Source: Desulfogranum mediterraneum DSM 13871 (lineage in GTDB: Bacteria; Desulfobacterota; Desulfobulbia; Desulfobulbales; Desulfobulbaceae). Taken from it: a stretch of 64,000 bases of DNA. A model generated the notes under the pieces. That model saw only the letters and a list, made by a program, of their open reading frames with translations, ran no database searches and had not been told where the DNA came from. Shown here in pieces: positions 15,800-23,950 of this stretch. The stretch is taken from the NCBI RefSeq assembly GCF_000429965.1, contig NZ_AUCW01000003.1, positions 62,001-126,000 on the forward strand, written 5' to 3'. The stretch's first letter is position 1, and every line of letters begins with the position of its first letter. Both the position numbers and the translations under genes were made by a program.

Positions 15800-18610
15800 T
15801 CAACTGTCCAGGGAGCGGACGACCTCGGCGCAGCGGGAGCAGAGCGCCGGGTGCTGTTCATCGGTGCCGAGGGTGGTGGCGAGCATCCAGCAGCGCTCGC
15901 ACTTCTCCCCTGGTGCGGGCTGGACCGCAACCTCCAATCCTTCAACGCTTTCATCACTGGAGAAGACAAGCTCCTGGTCGCTACCCTCCGGGGCCACGAC
16001 CAGGGAGGAGACGATACAGAGCTCCTGGAGCTGGTCCTGATGGGCCTCCACAAAGGAACGCAGTTCGCCGTCTGCCCTCAGCACCACCTGGGCGTCCAGG
16101 GAGAGACCGATGCTCTTCTCCCGCCGTGCCGACTCCAGCACCCGGGTGATGGCACTGCGAATCATGAGCAGTTTATCCCAGCGGGCCATGAAGGCCTCAT
16201 CCCTGGGGATGTCGTCCACCGTGGGAAAGGAGGCAAAACTGATGGATTGCTCCACCGGTCCGTTCTGATCATGCCCCAGGAAGGAGGCCCAGGCCTCATC
16301 GGCGGTAAAACAGAGAATCGGGGCCATCAAACGGAGCAGGCCGTCGAGGATCCGGTGGATCACGGTCTGGGCTGCCCTTCGTTGGGGTGCATCCGGGGCC
16401 GAGCAGTAGAGCCGGTCCTTGAGGACATCCATATAGAGGCTGGAGACCACGGTTCCGCAGAAGTTAAAGAGGCGGTGATAGACCGCGTGGAACTCATAAC
16501 GCTCATAGGCGTCAGTGACCTGATCGCAGAGGAGAGCATAGCGGGCCAGGGCCCAGCGGTCCAGTTCGGTAAAGGCCGCAGGCTCCACCTGGTGGAGCTG
16601 GGGATCGAAGTCGGCCAGGTTGCTGAGCAGAAAGCGCATGGTGTTGCGGATCTTACGGTAGGCATCTGAGACCTGCTTGAGGATCTCGGGCGAAACCTTG
16701 ACATCATCCTGGTAGTTCTCACTGGCCACCCAGAGGCGCAGCACCTCGGCCCCATACTGGTCGATGACCTCCTGGGGCGCGACCACGTTGCCCACGGACT
16801 TGGACATCTTCTTGCCCTTACCGTCCACCACATAGCCATGGGTGAGCACCCCCCGGTAGGGGGCCTGCTTCCTGGTACCCACCGAGGTGAGCAGGGAGGA
16901 CTGGAACCAGCCGCGATGCTGATCACTGCCCTCCAGGTAGAGGTCGGCCGGGGAGTGCAACTCCTCCCGGGGCTCCAGGACCGCGGCATGGCTGGTGCCG
17001 GAGTCAAACCAGACATCCAGGATATCGGTCTCCTTTGTAAAGTCATGACTGCCGCAGCTGCAAGCCACCCCCTCGGGGATGAAGGCCTCGGGCCCATGCT
17101 TGAACCAGGCATCGGCCCCCTCCTCCTGAAACAGGGCCGTGATCCGTTCACAGACCTCCTGGTTCTTGAGGACCTCTCCGCAGCTGGTGCAGGAGAACAC
17201 GGTCAGCGGCACCCCCCAGGAGCGCTGCCTGGAGAGACACCAGTCCGGACGGGCCTCCACCATCCCGGAGATCCGCTGCTCGCCCCAACTCGGGGTCCAG
17301 CACACCCCCTTGATCGCCTCCAGGGCCTGTTGACGGAGGGCCTCCTTTTCCATGGAGATAAACCACTGGGCCGTGGCCCGATACATCACCGGCTTCTTGC
17401 AACGCCAGCAGTGGGGATAACTGTGGTTGATGACGGTCTGCTTGACCAGGCTGCCGTCGGCCTGCATATCGGCGATGATCCGCTGGTTGACCTCGGGCAC
17501 CTGTTCTCCGGCATAGGGGCCGGCATCTGCTGTGAAGCAGCCCTGGTCATCCACCGGCGAGAAGACCTCAAGCCCGTAGCGCAGCCCGGTCTGATAATCA
17601 TCGGCTCCGTGGCCCGGCGCGGTGTGGACACAGCCTGTTCCGGAATCGGTGGTCACGTAGTCGGCCAGGACCATCAGGGAGTCCCGCTCAAGAAAGGGGT
17701 GACGGCACGTCTTGCCCTCCAGCTTGGCTGCCGAGAAACTGGTCAGGAGCCGATAGTCCTGGCGCTCAAACAGGGCAAAGCAGGATTCCACCAGATCCTT
17801 GGCCAGGATCCAGACCTCATCCTCCACAGCCACGGCGGCATAGACCACCTCGGGATGGAAGGCCACCGCCAGGTTGGCGGGCAGGGTCCAGGGGGTGGTG
17901 GTCCAGATGACGACCTGCACCTTTTTGCCGGCCAGCTCCGGAGCCACCTCGCCCAGGTCAGAACGTACAGGGAACTTCACATAGACCGAGGGCGAGCTGT
18001 GGTCATCGTAATCCACCTCTGCCTCGGCCAGGGCCGTGGTACAGGTGGAGCACCAGTAGACCGGTTTCTTGGATCGAACCACGGTATCGGCCAGCAGGAA
18101 CTTGTTAAACTCGGCGGCAATGGTCGCCTCGTAGCCATAGTTCATGGTCAGGTAGGGATTGTCCCAGTCACCCAGAACGCCTAAGCGCTTGAACTGGGCC
18201 TTCTGGGTCTTGATCCACTTGCCGGCATACTTGCGGCAGGCATTCCTCTTGCCCAGGATGGAGATCTCGCTCTTCTTGGCCCCCAGTTCCAGGTCCACAT
18301 TGTGCTCAATGGGCAGGCCATGACAGTCCCAGCCCGGGATATAGGGGGCGTTGAAGCCGGCCATCCGCTTGGAGCGGAGGATAATGTCTTTGAGGACCTT
18401 GTTAAAGGCCGTGCCCAGATGGATATTACCGTTGGCATAGGGAGGACCGTCGTGGAGGATAAAATCCGGTTTACCGGCGGCGTGCTGCTGCAACTTGGCG
18501 TAGAGTTGCTCCTTGTCCCACCGCTTGAGCACCATCGGCTCTTTCTGGGTGAGATTTGCCTTCATCTTGAAGTTGGTTTTCGGCAGGTTCAGTGTATCCC
18601 GGTAGTCCAT
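15800..18610 (-). CDS. ileS: Isoleucyl-tRNA synthetase
   Basis: The 936-residue class I synthetase charges tRNA-Ile and edits misactivated valine. It has the HIGH-type motif PPYANGNIHLGTAFNK, the editing domain (WTTTPWTLPANLAV), the KMSKS loop (GKGKKMSKSVGNV) and a C-terminal zinc site (CERCWMLATTLG ... CSRCAEVV). Full length for the bacterial type. It heads the ileS-lspA-fabD group. I see no T-box leader. Confidence 0.97.
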   Translation of the reverse strand: MDYRDTLNLPKTNFKMKANLTQKEPMVLKRWDKEQLYAKLQQHAAGKPDFILHDGPPYANGNIHLGTAFNKVLKDIILRSKRMAGFNAPYIPGWDCHGLPIEHNVDLELGAKKSEISILGKRNACRKYAGKWIKTQKAQFKRLGVLGDWDNPYLTMNYGYEATIAAEFNKFLLADTVVRSKKPVYWCSTCTTALAEAEVDYDDHSSPSVYVKFPVRSDLGEVAPELAGKKVQVVIWTTTPWTLPANLAVAFHPEVVYAAVAVEDEVWILAKDLVESCFALFERQDYRLLTSFSAAKLEGKTCRHPFLERDSLMVLADYVTTDSGTGCVHTAPGHGADDYQTGLRYGLEVFSPVDDQGCFTADAGPYAGEQVPEVNQRIIADMQADGSLVKQTVINHSYPHCWRCKKPVMYRATAQWFISMEKEALRQQALEAIKGVCWTPSWGEQRISGMVEARPDWCLSRQRSWGVPLTVFSCTSCGEVLKNQEVCERITALFQEEGADAWFKHGPEAFIPEGVACSCGSHDFTKETDILDVWFDSGTSHAAVLEPREELHSPADLYLEGSDQHRGWFQSSLLTSVGTRKQAPYRGVLTHGYVVDGKGKKMSKSVGNVVAPQEVIDQYGAEVLRLWVASENYQDDVKVSPEILKQVSDAYRKIRNTMRFLLSNLADFDPQLHQVEPAAFTELDRWALARYALLCDQVTDAYERYEFHAVYHRLFNFCGTVVSSLYMDVLKDRLYCSAPDAPQRRAAQTVIHRILDGLLRLMAPILCFTADEAWASFLGHDQNGPVEQSISFASFPTVDDIPRDEAFMARWDKLLMIRSAITRVLESARREKSIGLSLDAQVVLRADGELRSFVEAHQDQLQELCIVSSLVVAPEGSDQELVFSSDESVEGLEVAVQPAPGEKCERCWMLATTLGTDEQHPALCSRCAEVVRSLDS

Positions 18611-18935
18611 GGTTGCTCTCTATGGTCGAATATATAGACAAAAAAGGTCGAAAAGTCAGCGCAGACAGCTGCATGCCCGGCCAAGCCAGGTGTGGCAAGC
18701 ACAGCTATCGCCTCAGAATATCAGCCAGATAACCGCAACTCAGGGCTTCGGGACTCTGGCAAACAGGGGAAATATATCCCCCTTCAAGACAGCCGAATGG
18801 TGTCAACAGTACATCGGCTGGGACAGTCAAAGGAGCGAATTCTACCAACTAAGGGTGAAGTTGCAAGGGAAAAGGTGGCCCGCAAGGCAACAGGAACCCA
18901 TTCGACCACCAGCGGGCCGCGTCCGGATCCGGCGC
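18611..18935 (-). other. Gene-free stretch upstream of ileS
   Basis: No ORF here looks coding. On the minus strand a TTGACA hexamer (18806-18801) and a TATATT hexamer (18776-18771) are present but 24 bases apart, too far for one sigma-70 promoter. The TATATT lies in a small dyad, GGGGA/TCCCC around an A/T core. The heptamer GGTCGAA occurs twice near the ileS start (about 18624 and 18646). The ileS promoter is probably here but cannot be fixed. Confidence 0.4.
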
Positions 18936-19529
18936 TTAGCCCTGGTTGAGCAGCTGCTCTGCAAGCTGACCGGTTCTGGCCTGCTCCGCCCTGCCATGCT
19001 GGCGCACATACTCATACATGGCCAGCGAGGCGGCCACACTGACATTGAGGCTCTGCACCTTACCCCACTGGGGAATGGTCAGCCGCTGAAATGCCGGATA
19101 GTCGTCGACCTGAAAGCTCAGGCCAAACTCCTCGTGCCCGACCACAAAGGCGGTCTTCAGAGGAAGCTCCCCACTGCCCAGAAGCTGCTCCCCCCCCGGC
19201 TCCAGACAGAGGAAGGTGAAGCCCTGATCCTCCAGGGCCCGATAACAGCCGGCAAAATCCTGATGTTGCCGGACCACCACCCAGCGCATGGAGCCCTTGG
19301 CCGGTTCAGGATCAAAAAAATCAACCCCGGTGAGATGAACCTCCCGGATACCAAAGGCATCTGCGGAACGAATAATCTTGCCGATATTAAAATCAGGCTT
19401 GAGTCCGTCCAGAATGACCACACACTCATGGGGACCCGGCTGGGCATAGATCAGGTTTTTGCGCTTGGCCTTGGTAAACCTGGTGGCCATATCCTGTCGA
19501 CGGTTAAATCGGCTTCTCATTTTCCTCAT
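18936..19529 (-). CDS. TrmH (SpoU) family RNA 2'-O-methyltransferase
   Basis: The protein (about 197 residues) has the SpoU motifs: motif 1 in LDGLKPDFNIGKIIRSADAFGI, motif 2 in FVVGHEEFGLS and motif 3 in IPQWGKVQSLNVSVAASLAMYEY. These form the trefoil-knot SAM site that methylates ribose 2'-OH in tRNA or rRNA. The motif 1 sequence DFNIGKIIRSADAFG resembles TrmH-type enzymes acting on tRNA, but the target is not certain. Start candidates are ATG 19529 (MRKMRSRF) and ATG 19520 (MRSRF, GAGGAA just upstream); a longer frame exists but lacks homology-like sequence. Confidence 0.88.
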   Translation of the reverse strand: MRKMRSRFNRRQDMATRFTKAKRKNLIYAQPGPHECVVILDGLKPDFNIGKIIRSADAFGIREVHLTGVDFFDPEPAKGSMRWVVVRQHQDFAGCYRALEDQGFTFLCLEPGGEQLLGSGELPLKTAFVVGHEEFGLSFQVDDYPAFQRLTIPQWGKVQSLNVSVAASLAMYEYVRQHGRAEQARTGQLAEQLLNQG

Positions 19530-19735
19530 CCTTGACGCTATTTTTTTCTTTCCCGGGGTGGCCTGGCAGGGTATACAAGGTTGATCTTTTGGGCATCTGG
19601 ACTGGCTTGAGCCCTTGCCTGCACCGGCATACCGGCCCTGTGCGTGCACGCTATCCTCACAGCAGCAAGGACAGCTCAGCCGGCTGAACCTGACCAGGAA
19701 ATCCCACGGCTCCGCCTCTCCCTACAATTTTTTCC

Positions 19736-20284
19736 ATGGAGTATACTTTGAAGGAAACCAGCCCCACTCTCCCCTGTATCCTCTGCGGACTGGACACCCC
19801 GGCTGCAGCGCCTCAAGAGCCGACCATCTGTCCCGGGTGCAGCCCGGTGGCCCGGGCGGTCCGCAATAATCCAGAGGCCATCAAGGCGCTCTGGCGACAC
19901 TACCAGGACGAGCCGATCCTGCCCAGGCCGCAGAGCAGCATGATCGATGCCGAGGGCGAGCTGCCGGAGGTCCTTGACGGTAAACGCTACCGGGCAATGG
20001 ACCGTGAATTCAACAAGTGGTACCTCTCGGTCAGCGAGATCGAAGGCAAACCGGTGGAAATCTTTGCCTCCACCGCCTTTGACCGGGACCATCAACTCCA
20101 GTCCAGAATCTCCAACCTGACCACCATCACCCGGCTGATCTCGATGATCCTCCGCCATGTGGTTCTGGGGGAACGGTTGACCCTGAACAAGTGCCTCACC
20201 CAGATCCAGCGCAGCTCACGCCAACAGGATGATCTGCCCGACCTGCTCTACCGGGTGCTGAGCAAATACAACCTCCCCTCCTGA
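19736..20284 (+). CDS. Zinc-ribbon protein with a TSCPD-like domain (NrdJ C-terminus-like)
   Basis: The 182-residue protein has two CxxC knuckles near the N-terminus (CILCG at about 14 and CPGC at about 32), probably one zinc site. A second half (about 90-180: REFNKWYLSVSEIEGKPVEIF, then RISNLTTITRLISMILRH) resembles the TSCPD domain found at the C-terminus of B12-dependent ribonucleotide reductase NrdJ, where G-x-PxEIF and a helix with a serine/leucine-rich face recur. No reductase catalytic gene is nearby. It may be a free-standing accessory or regulatory protein; the assignment is by eye and needs a profile search. It stands alone between a divergent and a convergent gene. Confidence 0.6.
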   Translation: MEYTLKETSPTLPCILCGLDTPAAAPQEPTICPGCSPVARAVRNNPEAIKALWRHYQDEPILPRPQSSMIDAEGELPEVLDGKRYRAMDREFNKWYLSVSEIEGKPVEIFASTAFDRDHQLQSRISNLTTITRLISMILRHVVLGERLTLNKCLTQIQRSSRQQDDLPDLLYRVLSKYNLPS

Positions 20285-20436
20285 TATCCGAGGGCGCCCC
20301 CTGTCAGCTGCTGCCGGAGTCAGGGAGCCCCCTTGAAGCGAGCACCGGACAGCGACCTTTCTGACGGCAACAGCCGGGCACCACGGACTCCAGGCCGACG
20401 CTCCGCCCCCTGGTCTTGGGCCGGAATCAGCGGGAT

Positions 20437-20820
20437 TCAGTCCAGCTTGGCCATGAACTTCGCGGTATCGATGATAAAGCGCTCATGACGCCCCCTGCCG
20501 ATCTCGCCGTTCTGATCCCGGGCCACCAGCTCAAAGACCAGCCTGCGCTTATCCTGCTCCACCAGGGTTGACTCACAGACCACCTCCTGCCCCACAGGGG
20601 TAGCCCTGGTATGACTGATATCGACCTTGATCCCCACGGTGCCGGAGCCGCTTGGTAAAAACGGCAGCACCGAGCCCAGACAGGTCTTCTCCATCAGGGC
20701 CACCATGGCCGGGGTGGCAAAGACCTCCACCAGGCCGCTGCCGTACTGGGCGGCGGTATCCTTATGCCCCACCACCATCTTCTCCTGACCTTTCAGGCCG
20801 ATTTCCAATTGAACATCCAT
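20437..20820 (-). CDS. Hotdog-fold thioesterase (FlK-like)
   Basis: The 127-residue protein has the single hotdog domain pattern of FlK-like acyl-CoA thioesterases: YGSGLVEVFATPAMVALMEKTC, then VGIKVDISHTRATPVGQEVVCES and the end GRGRHERFIIDTAKF. In FlK the catalytic set includes Thr, Glu and His; here T (ATPAM), E (MEKTC) and H (ISHTRATP) occur at matching places. Substrate unknown, probably a short acyl-CoA. The ATG at 20820 is chosen because residues encoded further upstream are low-complexity and overlap the terminator of the neighbouring transporter. Confidence 0.8.
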   Translation of the reverse strand: MDVQLEIGLKGQEKMVVGHKDTAAQYGSGLVEVFATPAMVALMEKTCLGSVLPFLPSGSGTVGIKVDISHTRATPVGQEVVCESTLVEQDKRRLVFELVARDQNGEIGRGRHERFIIDTAKFMAKLD

Positions 20821-20908
20821 CTCCTCTTCCCCCGCTTGATGGGTTGAACACTCCCCGCCTGCCGCCGACAACCACCCTCTGGGCCTGCCGCAGCTGTGCG
20901 GGCTCAAC

Positions 20909-20946
20909 AAAAAAAAACGCGGACATGCCTGGGGCATATCCGCGTT
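20909..20946 (-). terminator. Strong Rho-independent terminator of the OFA transporter gene
   Basis: On the minus strand AACGCGGA pairs with TCCGCGTT, continuing through one G-U pair into ATGCC/GGCAT around a 3-nt CCA loop, about 14 bp in all. Nine T follow directly. It lies about 45 bases past the transporter stop and before the thioesterase gene. Confidence 0.93.
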
Positions 20947-20990
20947 TGACGACTACGCTTGGAACGAACGACTCGTCCCTCCTGCGGCTG

Positions 20991-22295
20991 TTACTGCTCT
21001 GCCGGGATGTGGGAATCGTCCGGCCGCTTCAGCATCAGGGCGATGACCACGGAGAGGACCAGCAGGGCCGCCGACAGGTAGAAGGCGGTGTCCAGGCTAC
21101 CGGTCTTATCTTTGATGGTACCGGCCAGGCGAGGCATGAAGGCACCCAGGCCCCAACCGAAGAAGACCACACCAAAGTTCATGCCCAGGTTCTTGGCGCC
21201 AAAGAAGTCGGCGATAAAGGAAGGCATCAGGGACAGGAGTCCACCGTACTGCCAGTAACCGACACCTACGGCCAGGAAGAGCAGGAACAGGTTCTGAGAG
21301 GCCATGATCATCGGCATACAGGCCAGGGCAATGGCGGCAACACCGTTGTTCAGGGCATAGGCCTTCATCCGGCTCCAGCCATCGGAGTAGATACCGGTAC
21401 AGGGCCGACCGGCAGCATTCATGATACCACCGTACGAGGCGAGGATCCAGGCGTTGGCCGCCAGGAAGGGAATAGCCTTGGCGCTCTTGGCGAGCATGCC
21501 TGCGGCATTACCGATGATCAACAGACCGGACTGGGTGGCCAGGATGAACATCACCAAGAGCATCCAGTACTGGGGGGTCTTGATCATCTGCTGCCACTGC
21601 CAGTTCTTCTTGGTAGCCACAGCAACCTTGGGAGCAACGGCGCCCTCTTTGACCGGGGCAGCCGGCGGGGTGTAGCCTTCAGGCGTGGAGAGCAGCAGCT
21701 GACCGGCAACGATCACGACCAGGGCAAAGAAGATACCCAGGGCGATGAAACTTCCGGAGATACCGAACTTGTCGATCAGGTAACGGGCTAGGGGCGCGAT
21801 ATAGAGCGCGGCACCACCATACCCCATAACAACCAGACCGGCGATAACGCCACGACGGTGCGGACCGAACCAGGCCAAGGCAGCCGGCGTAGGTGAGGCA
21901 TAACCGATACCCATGGCAGAACCACCCAGGATACCGAAACCGATGATCAGACCGGTGTAACTCTTCATCATACCAGCGAGGATACAGCCTGCTGCAAGCA
22001 ACAGACCACCAAGGGTGGCACCGAATTTAGGACCAAAGGCGTCCCGAATCTTGCCACCAGGAATCATGGTTAAGGCAAAGAATATGACGCAGATGGAGAA
22101 AGGTGTAGCTGCCTGGGCATTGGACAGGTACGTCCAGCCGGCATTGACCCCGTCCATTGCCTGCCCAGCCAACTCTGTATTGACCAGAGACTTTTTCCAC
22201 ACACTCCAGGCATAGAGAATACCCAGACATGCGTTGATCGCCGTACCCGCGAACGTCGTAATCCAAGCTTGTACAGGCACTTTGTCTTGACTCAT
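20991..22295 (-). CDS. MFS transporter, oxalate/formate antiporter (OFA) family
   Basis: The 434-residue protein has about 12 transmembrane segments and OFA family traits: the N-terminal GILYAWSVW motif, GGKIRDAFGPKFGATLGG between TM2 and TM3, and the second-half motif MNAAGRPCTGIYSDGWSR. OFA members exchange or import small carboxylates such as oxalate, formate or lactate. The substrate cannot be read from sequence, and no oxalate catabolic genes (frc, oxc) are adjacent. The start at 22295 (MSQDKVPVQ) has GGGAGGT about 9 nt upstream. A sigma-70 promoter and a strong terminator bracket it, so it is monocistronic. Confidence 0.9.
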   Translation of the reverse strand: MSQDKVPVQAWITTFAGTAINACLGILYAWSVWKKSLVNTELAGQAMDGVNAGWTYLSNAQAATPFSICVIFFALTMIPGGKIRDAFGPKFGATLGGLLLAAGCILAGMMKSYTGLIIGFGILGGSAMGIGYASPTPAALAWFGPHRRGVIAGLVVMGYGGAALYIAPLARYLIDKFGISGSFIALGIFFALVVIVAGQLLLSTPEGYTPPAAPVKEGAVAPKVAVATKKNWQWQQMIKTPQYWMLLVMFILATQSGLLIIGNAAGMLAKSAKAIPFLAANAWILASYGGIMNAAGRPCTGIYSDGWSRMKAYALNNGVAAIALACMPMIMASQNLFLLFLAVGVGYWQYGGLLSLMPSFIADFFGAKNLGMNFGVVFFGWGLGAFMPRLAGTIKDKTGSLDTAFYLSAALLVLSVVIALMLKRPDDSHIPAEQ

Positions 22296-22332
22296 AAAAC
22301 TTACCTCCCCCTTGTATGATTTACTATTGTTT

Positions 22333-22358
22333 AGCCCAGGGATTGACTTCCCAGGGCT
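22333..22358 (-). promoter_or_regulatory. Leader hairpin of the OFA transporter mRNA
   Basis: AGCCC and GGGCT, then (after an A-A mismatch) GGG and CCC, form a stem around an 8-nt loop in the 5' untranslated region, about 40-60 bases before the start codon. It could affect message stability or ribosome access. Confidence 0.4.
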
Positions 22359-22421
22359 ATTGGTGGACAACGCAATCAATACAACTACTTCAACACGAAA
22401 GTGTACCACTGAAGTTAAGCC

Positions 22422-22450
22422 CTTATAACAACCCGTAAACTGGGCGTCAA
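22422..22450 (-). promoter_or_regulatory. Sigma-70-like promoter of the OFA transporter
   Basis: Minus strand: TTGACG (-35, 22450-22445), a 17-base spacer and TATAAG (-10, 22427-22422). Both hexamers match the consensus at five of six positions. It predicts a leader of about 120 bases before the ATG at 22295. Confidence 0.75.
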
Positions 22451-23353
22451 GTGATAAAAGGGGAGGGAAAAGACGAGAAAATAGCAGGAAGGGCTAAAAT
22501 GGGAGAGAGCTTGAAACATCCCAGAAAAGCAAACAGATAGGACACAAAAAACTCGAACCATACCAGACATCCCCTCGGCTGGCAAGGATTGGCCGTCATT
22601 TTTCTGCGGGACCCCGCAGGGCTGGCAAAAATAATGAACCTCCATTCATCGATATTTCCCTTTAAAACACATATTATTCCAGACTCATTTCGCCTGGTAT
22701 CCGCTTCCACCTTGGCCAGCCTCTTTTTCGGGCAAATCCAGACAACCTGATCCTGCTCAGTCCACATATTTCGGTTCCGGAAGCCGTTTTTTTTGAGCTC
22801 AAAAAAAAATGGTCTCCCCCTTTTTCCCCTCAAAAAATTCTGTAAAAAAAGCTCTACCCCAAGCCCTTGCCGGCTGTTCGCTGCCAGCCTCGCCTGCTGA
22901 ATTACGCAGCTGAGTTACCCTGCTGAAGGTGACGCCAAGCCGGCCTCGCACAGCCCGGCTTTGCCGACTCCTGGAGTTGCTGCTCCCAGCGGCACCCTCC
23001 CGGCCGGGTCCCCTGCCCCCTCACCTTGCCCCTACAGGGCGCCACCCGTGCAGATAGGGCCCTGCCTGGCCTAGCCCAGCTGCGCTGAGAAAAGCTGAAC
23101 AGGGGAAAGATACGGACCTTGTACTCACCGCTCTTTTGTGCTACGATGTGCCGATATTGACGTTCCCGTCCGACCCCGTCCTCACAGGTCTCTGCCCGCA
23201 GCCGGCAGGCCTGTAGAGCCTTCGACAGAGGTACACGCTGACTCGCAGGTATCATCCGGTGCACTATATAAGATATAGCATAGAGAGATCCCAGAAGAGA
23301 TTCCCCAGAGACTTCGTCCCTTACAATCCTATCATGCAGTAGATGCCAAGACC
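22451..23353. other. About 0.9 kb with no convincing gene between the transporter and the TorD-like gene
   Basis: Open frames exist on the minus strand (128 residues at 22447-22833 and 120 residues at 22902-23264), but they lack ribosome sites, start regions and family-like sequence. The first half (about 22440-22860) is visibly richer in A/T and homopolymers than its neighbours. It contains a hairpin CTGCGG/CCGCAG (22604-22619) and a long palindrome at 22787-22808. Near the TorD start a dyad CTATAT-AAG-ATATAG (23264-23278) could be an operator or contain a -10 box for the chaperone-molybdoenzyme operon. Confidence 0.5.
22787..22808. repeat. 22-bp perfect palindrome, T8-GAGCTC-A8
   Basis: Eight T, the hexamer GAGCTC and eight A form an exact palindrome in the gene-free stretch. 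The central GC part is too small for a good terminator stem, though either strand would yield a terminal T run. It could be a protein-binding dyad or a weak bidirectional terminator. Confidence 0.6.
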
Positions 23354-23950
23354 ATGACCAGCCCCCATCCCCTGCCCCCTGCAGAGCCTGCCGAGGAAGC
23401 CGTCCTCCTCAGCGATGTCTACTCCTTTCTGGCGCTGAGCATGCGCTACCCTGATGCGCACTTTCTTGACGATCAGTTTCTTGAGGCCTTTGCCGCCCTC
23501 CTGGAGTCCCTGGAGCTCAAGCCCCAACTCGAGGAGTTCCTGCTCTGGCGAGCCGATAGCGCGGATCCCCTGGAAGAACTCCAGCTTGAGTACACCCGGT
23601 TGTTCATCAACTCGGTCCCCTGCTCCACGGTTCCCCCCTATGCCTCGGTCTATCTGGATGGAGATCGTACCATCCAGGGGAAGACCACGGAAAAGACCAA
23701 GGACTTTTATCTCAGCTGTGGTTTTGATGTCATCGACTCCACGGAGCCGCCGGATCATCTCCAGCACGAGCTGGATTTCCTGGCAGCACTGACCCGTGAA
23801 TCCAGATTCGAGGAGGAAGAACTCTTTCTTGCGACCCTCTTCCGCCCCTGGTTTGCACAGTTTTTCGAAAAATGTATGCATGAAGCTCGACACCCCTTCT
23901 ACCGGGTGTCGATACAGTTAATCGATTTTTTCACCAAGGAGGAACAGTAA
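23354..23950 (+). CDS. TorD/DmsD-family chaperone for a molybdoenzyme
   Basis: The all-alpha 198-residue protein has the TorD family hallmarks: YSFLALSMRYPD near the N-terminus, LQLEYTRLFINSVPCSTVPPYASVY in the middle, and EPPDHLQHELDFLAAL. Such chaperones bind the twin-arginine signal of a partner molybdoenzyme and hold it until cofactor insertion. It ends with its stop directly before the ATG of the molybdopterin subunit, so that subunit is the evident client. It lacks a strong ribosome site. Confidence 0.88.
   Translation: MTSPHPLPPAEPAEEAVLLSDVYSFLALSMRYPDAHFLDDQFLEAFAALLESLELKPQLEEFLLWRADSADPLEELQLEYTRLFINSVPCSTVPPYASVYLDGDRTIQGKTTEKTKDFYLSCGFDVIDSTEPPDHLQHELDFLAALTRESRFEEEELFLATLFRPWFAQFFEKCMHEARHPFYRVSIQLIDFFTKEEQ

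Noticed and set aside
18771-18806. TTGACA and TATATT as the ileS promoter
   Set aside because: The spacing is 24 bases, outside the usable range for a single promoter.
18611-18935. T-box or other riboswitch in front of ileS
   Set aside because: No T-box consensus or specifier-loop structure was seen.
20991-22295. Oxalate metabolism cluster
   Set aside because: Only the transporter is family-like; no formyl-CoA transferase or oxalyl-CoA decarboxylase gene is in the window.
22447-22833. 128-residue minus-strand frame in the gap after the transporter
   Set aside because: No ribosome-binding site, poly-K/F-like composition from homopolymers, overlaps a second spurious frame and no recognisable domain.
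22902-23264. 120-residue minus-strand frame before the TorD-like gene
   Set aside because: No start signal, arginine/proline-rich low-complexity sequence typical of GC-rich non-coding DNA.
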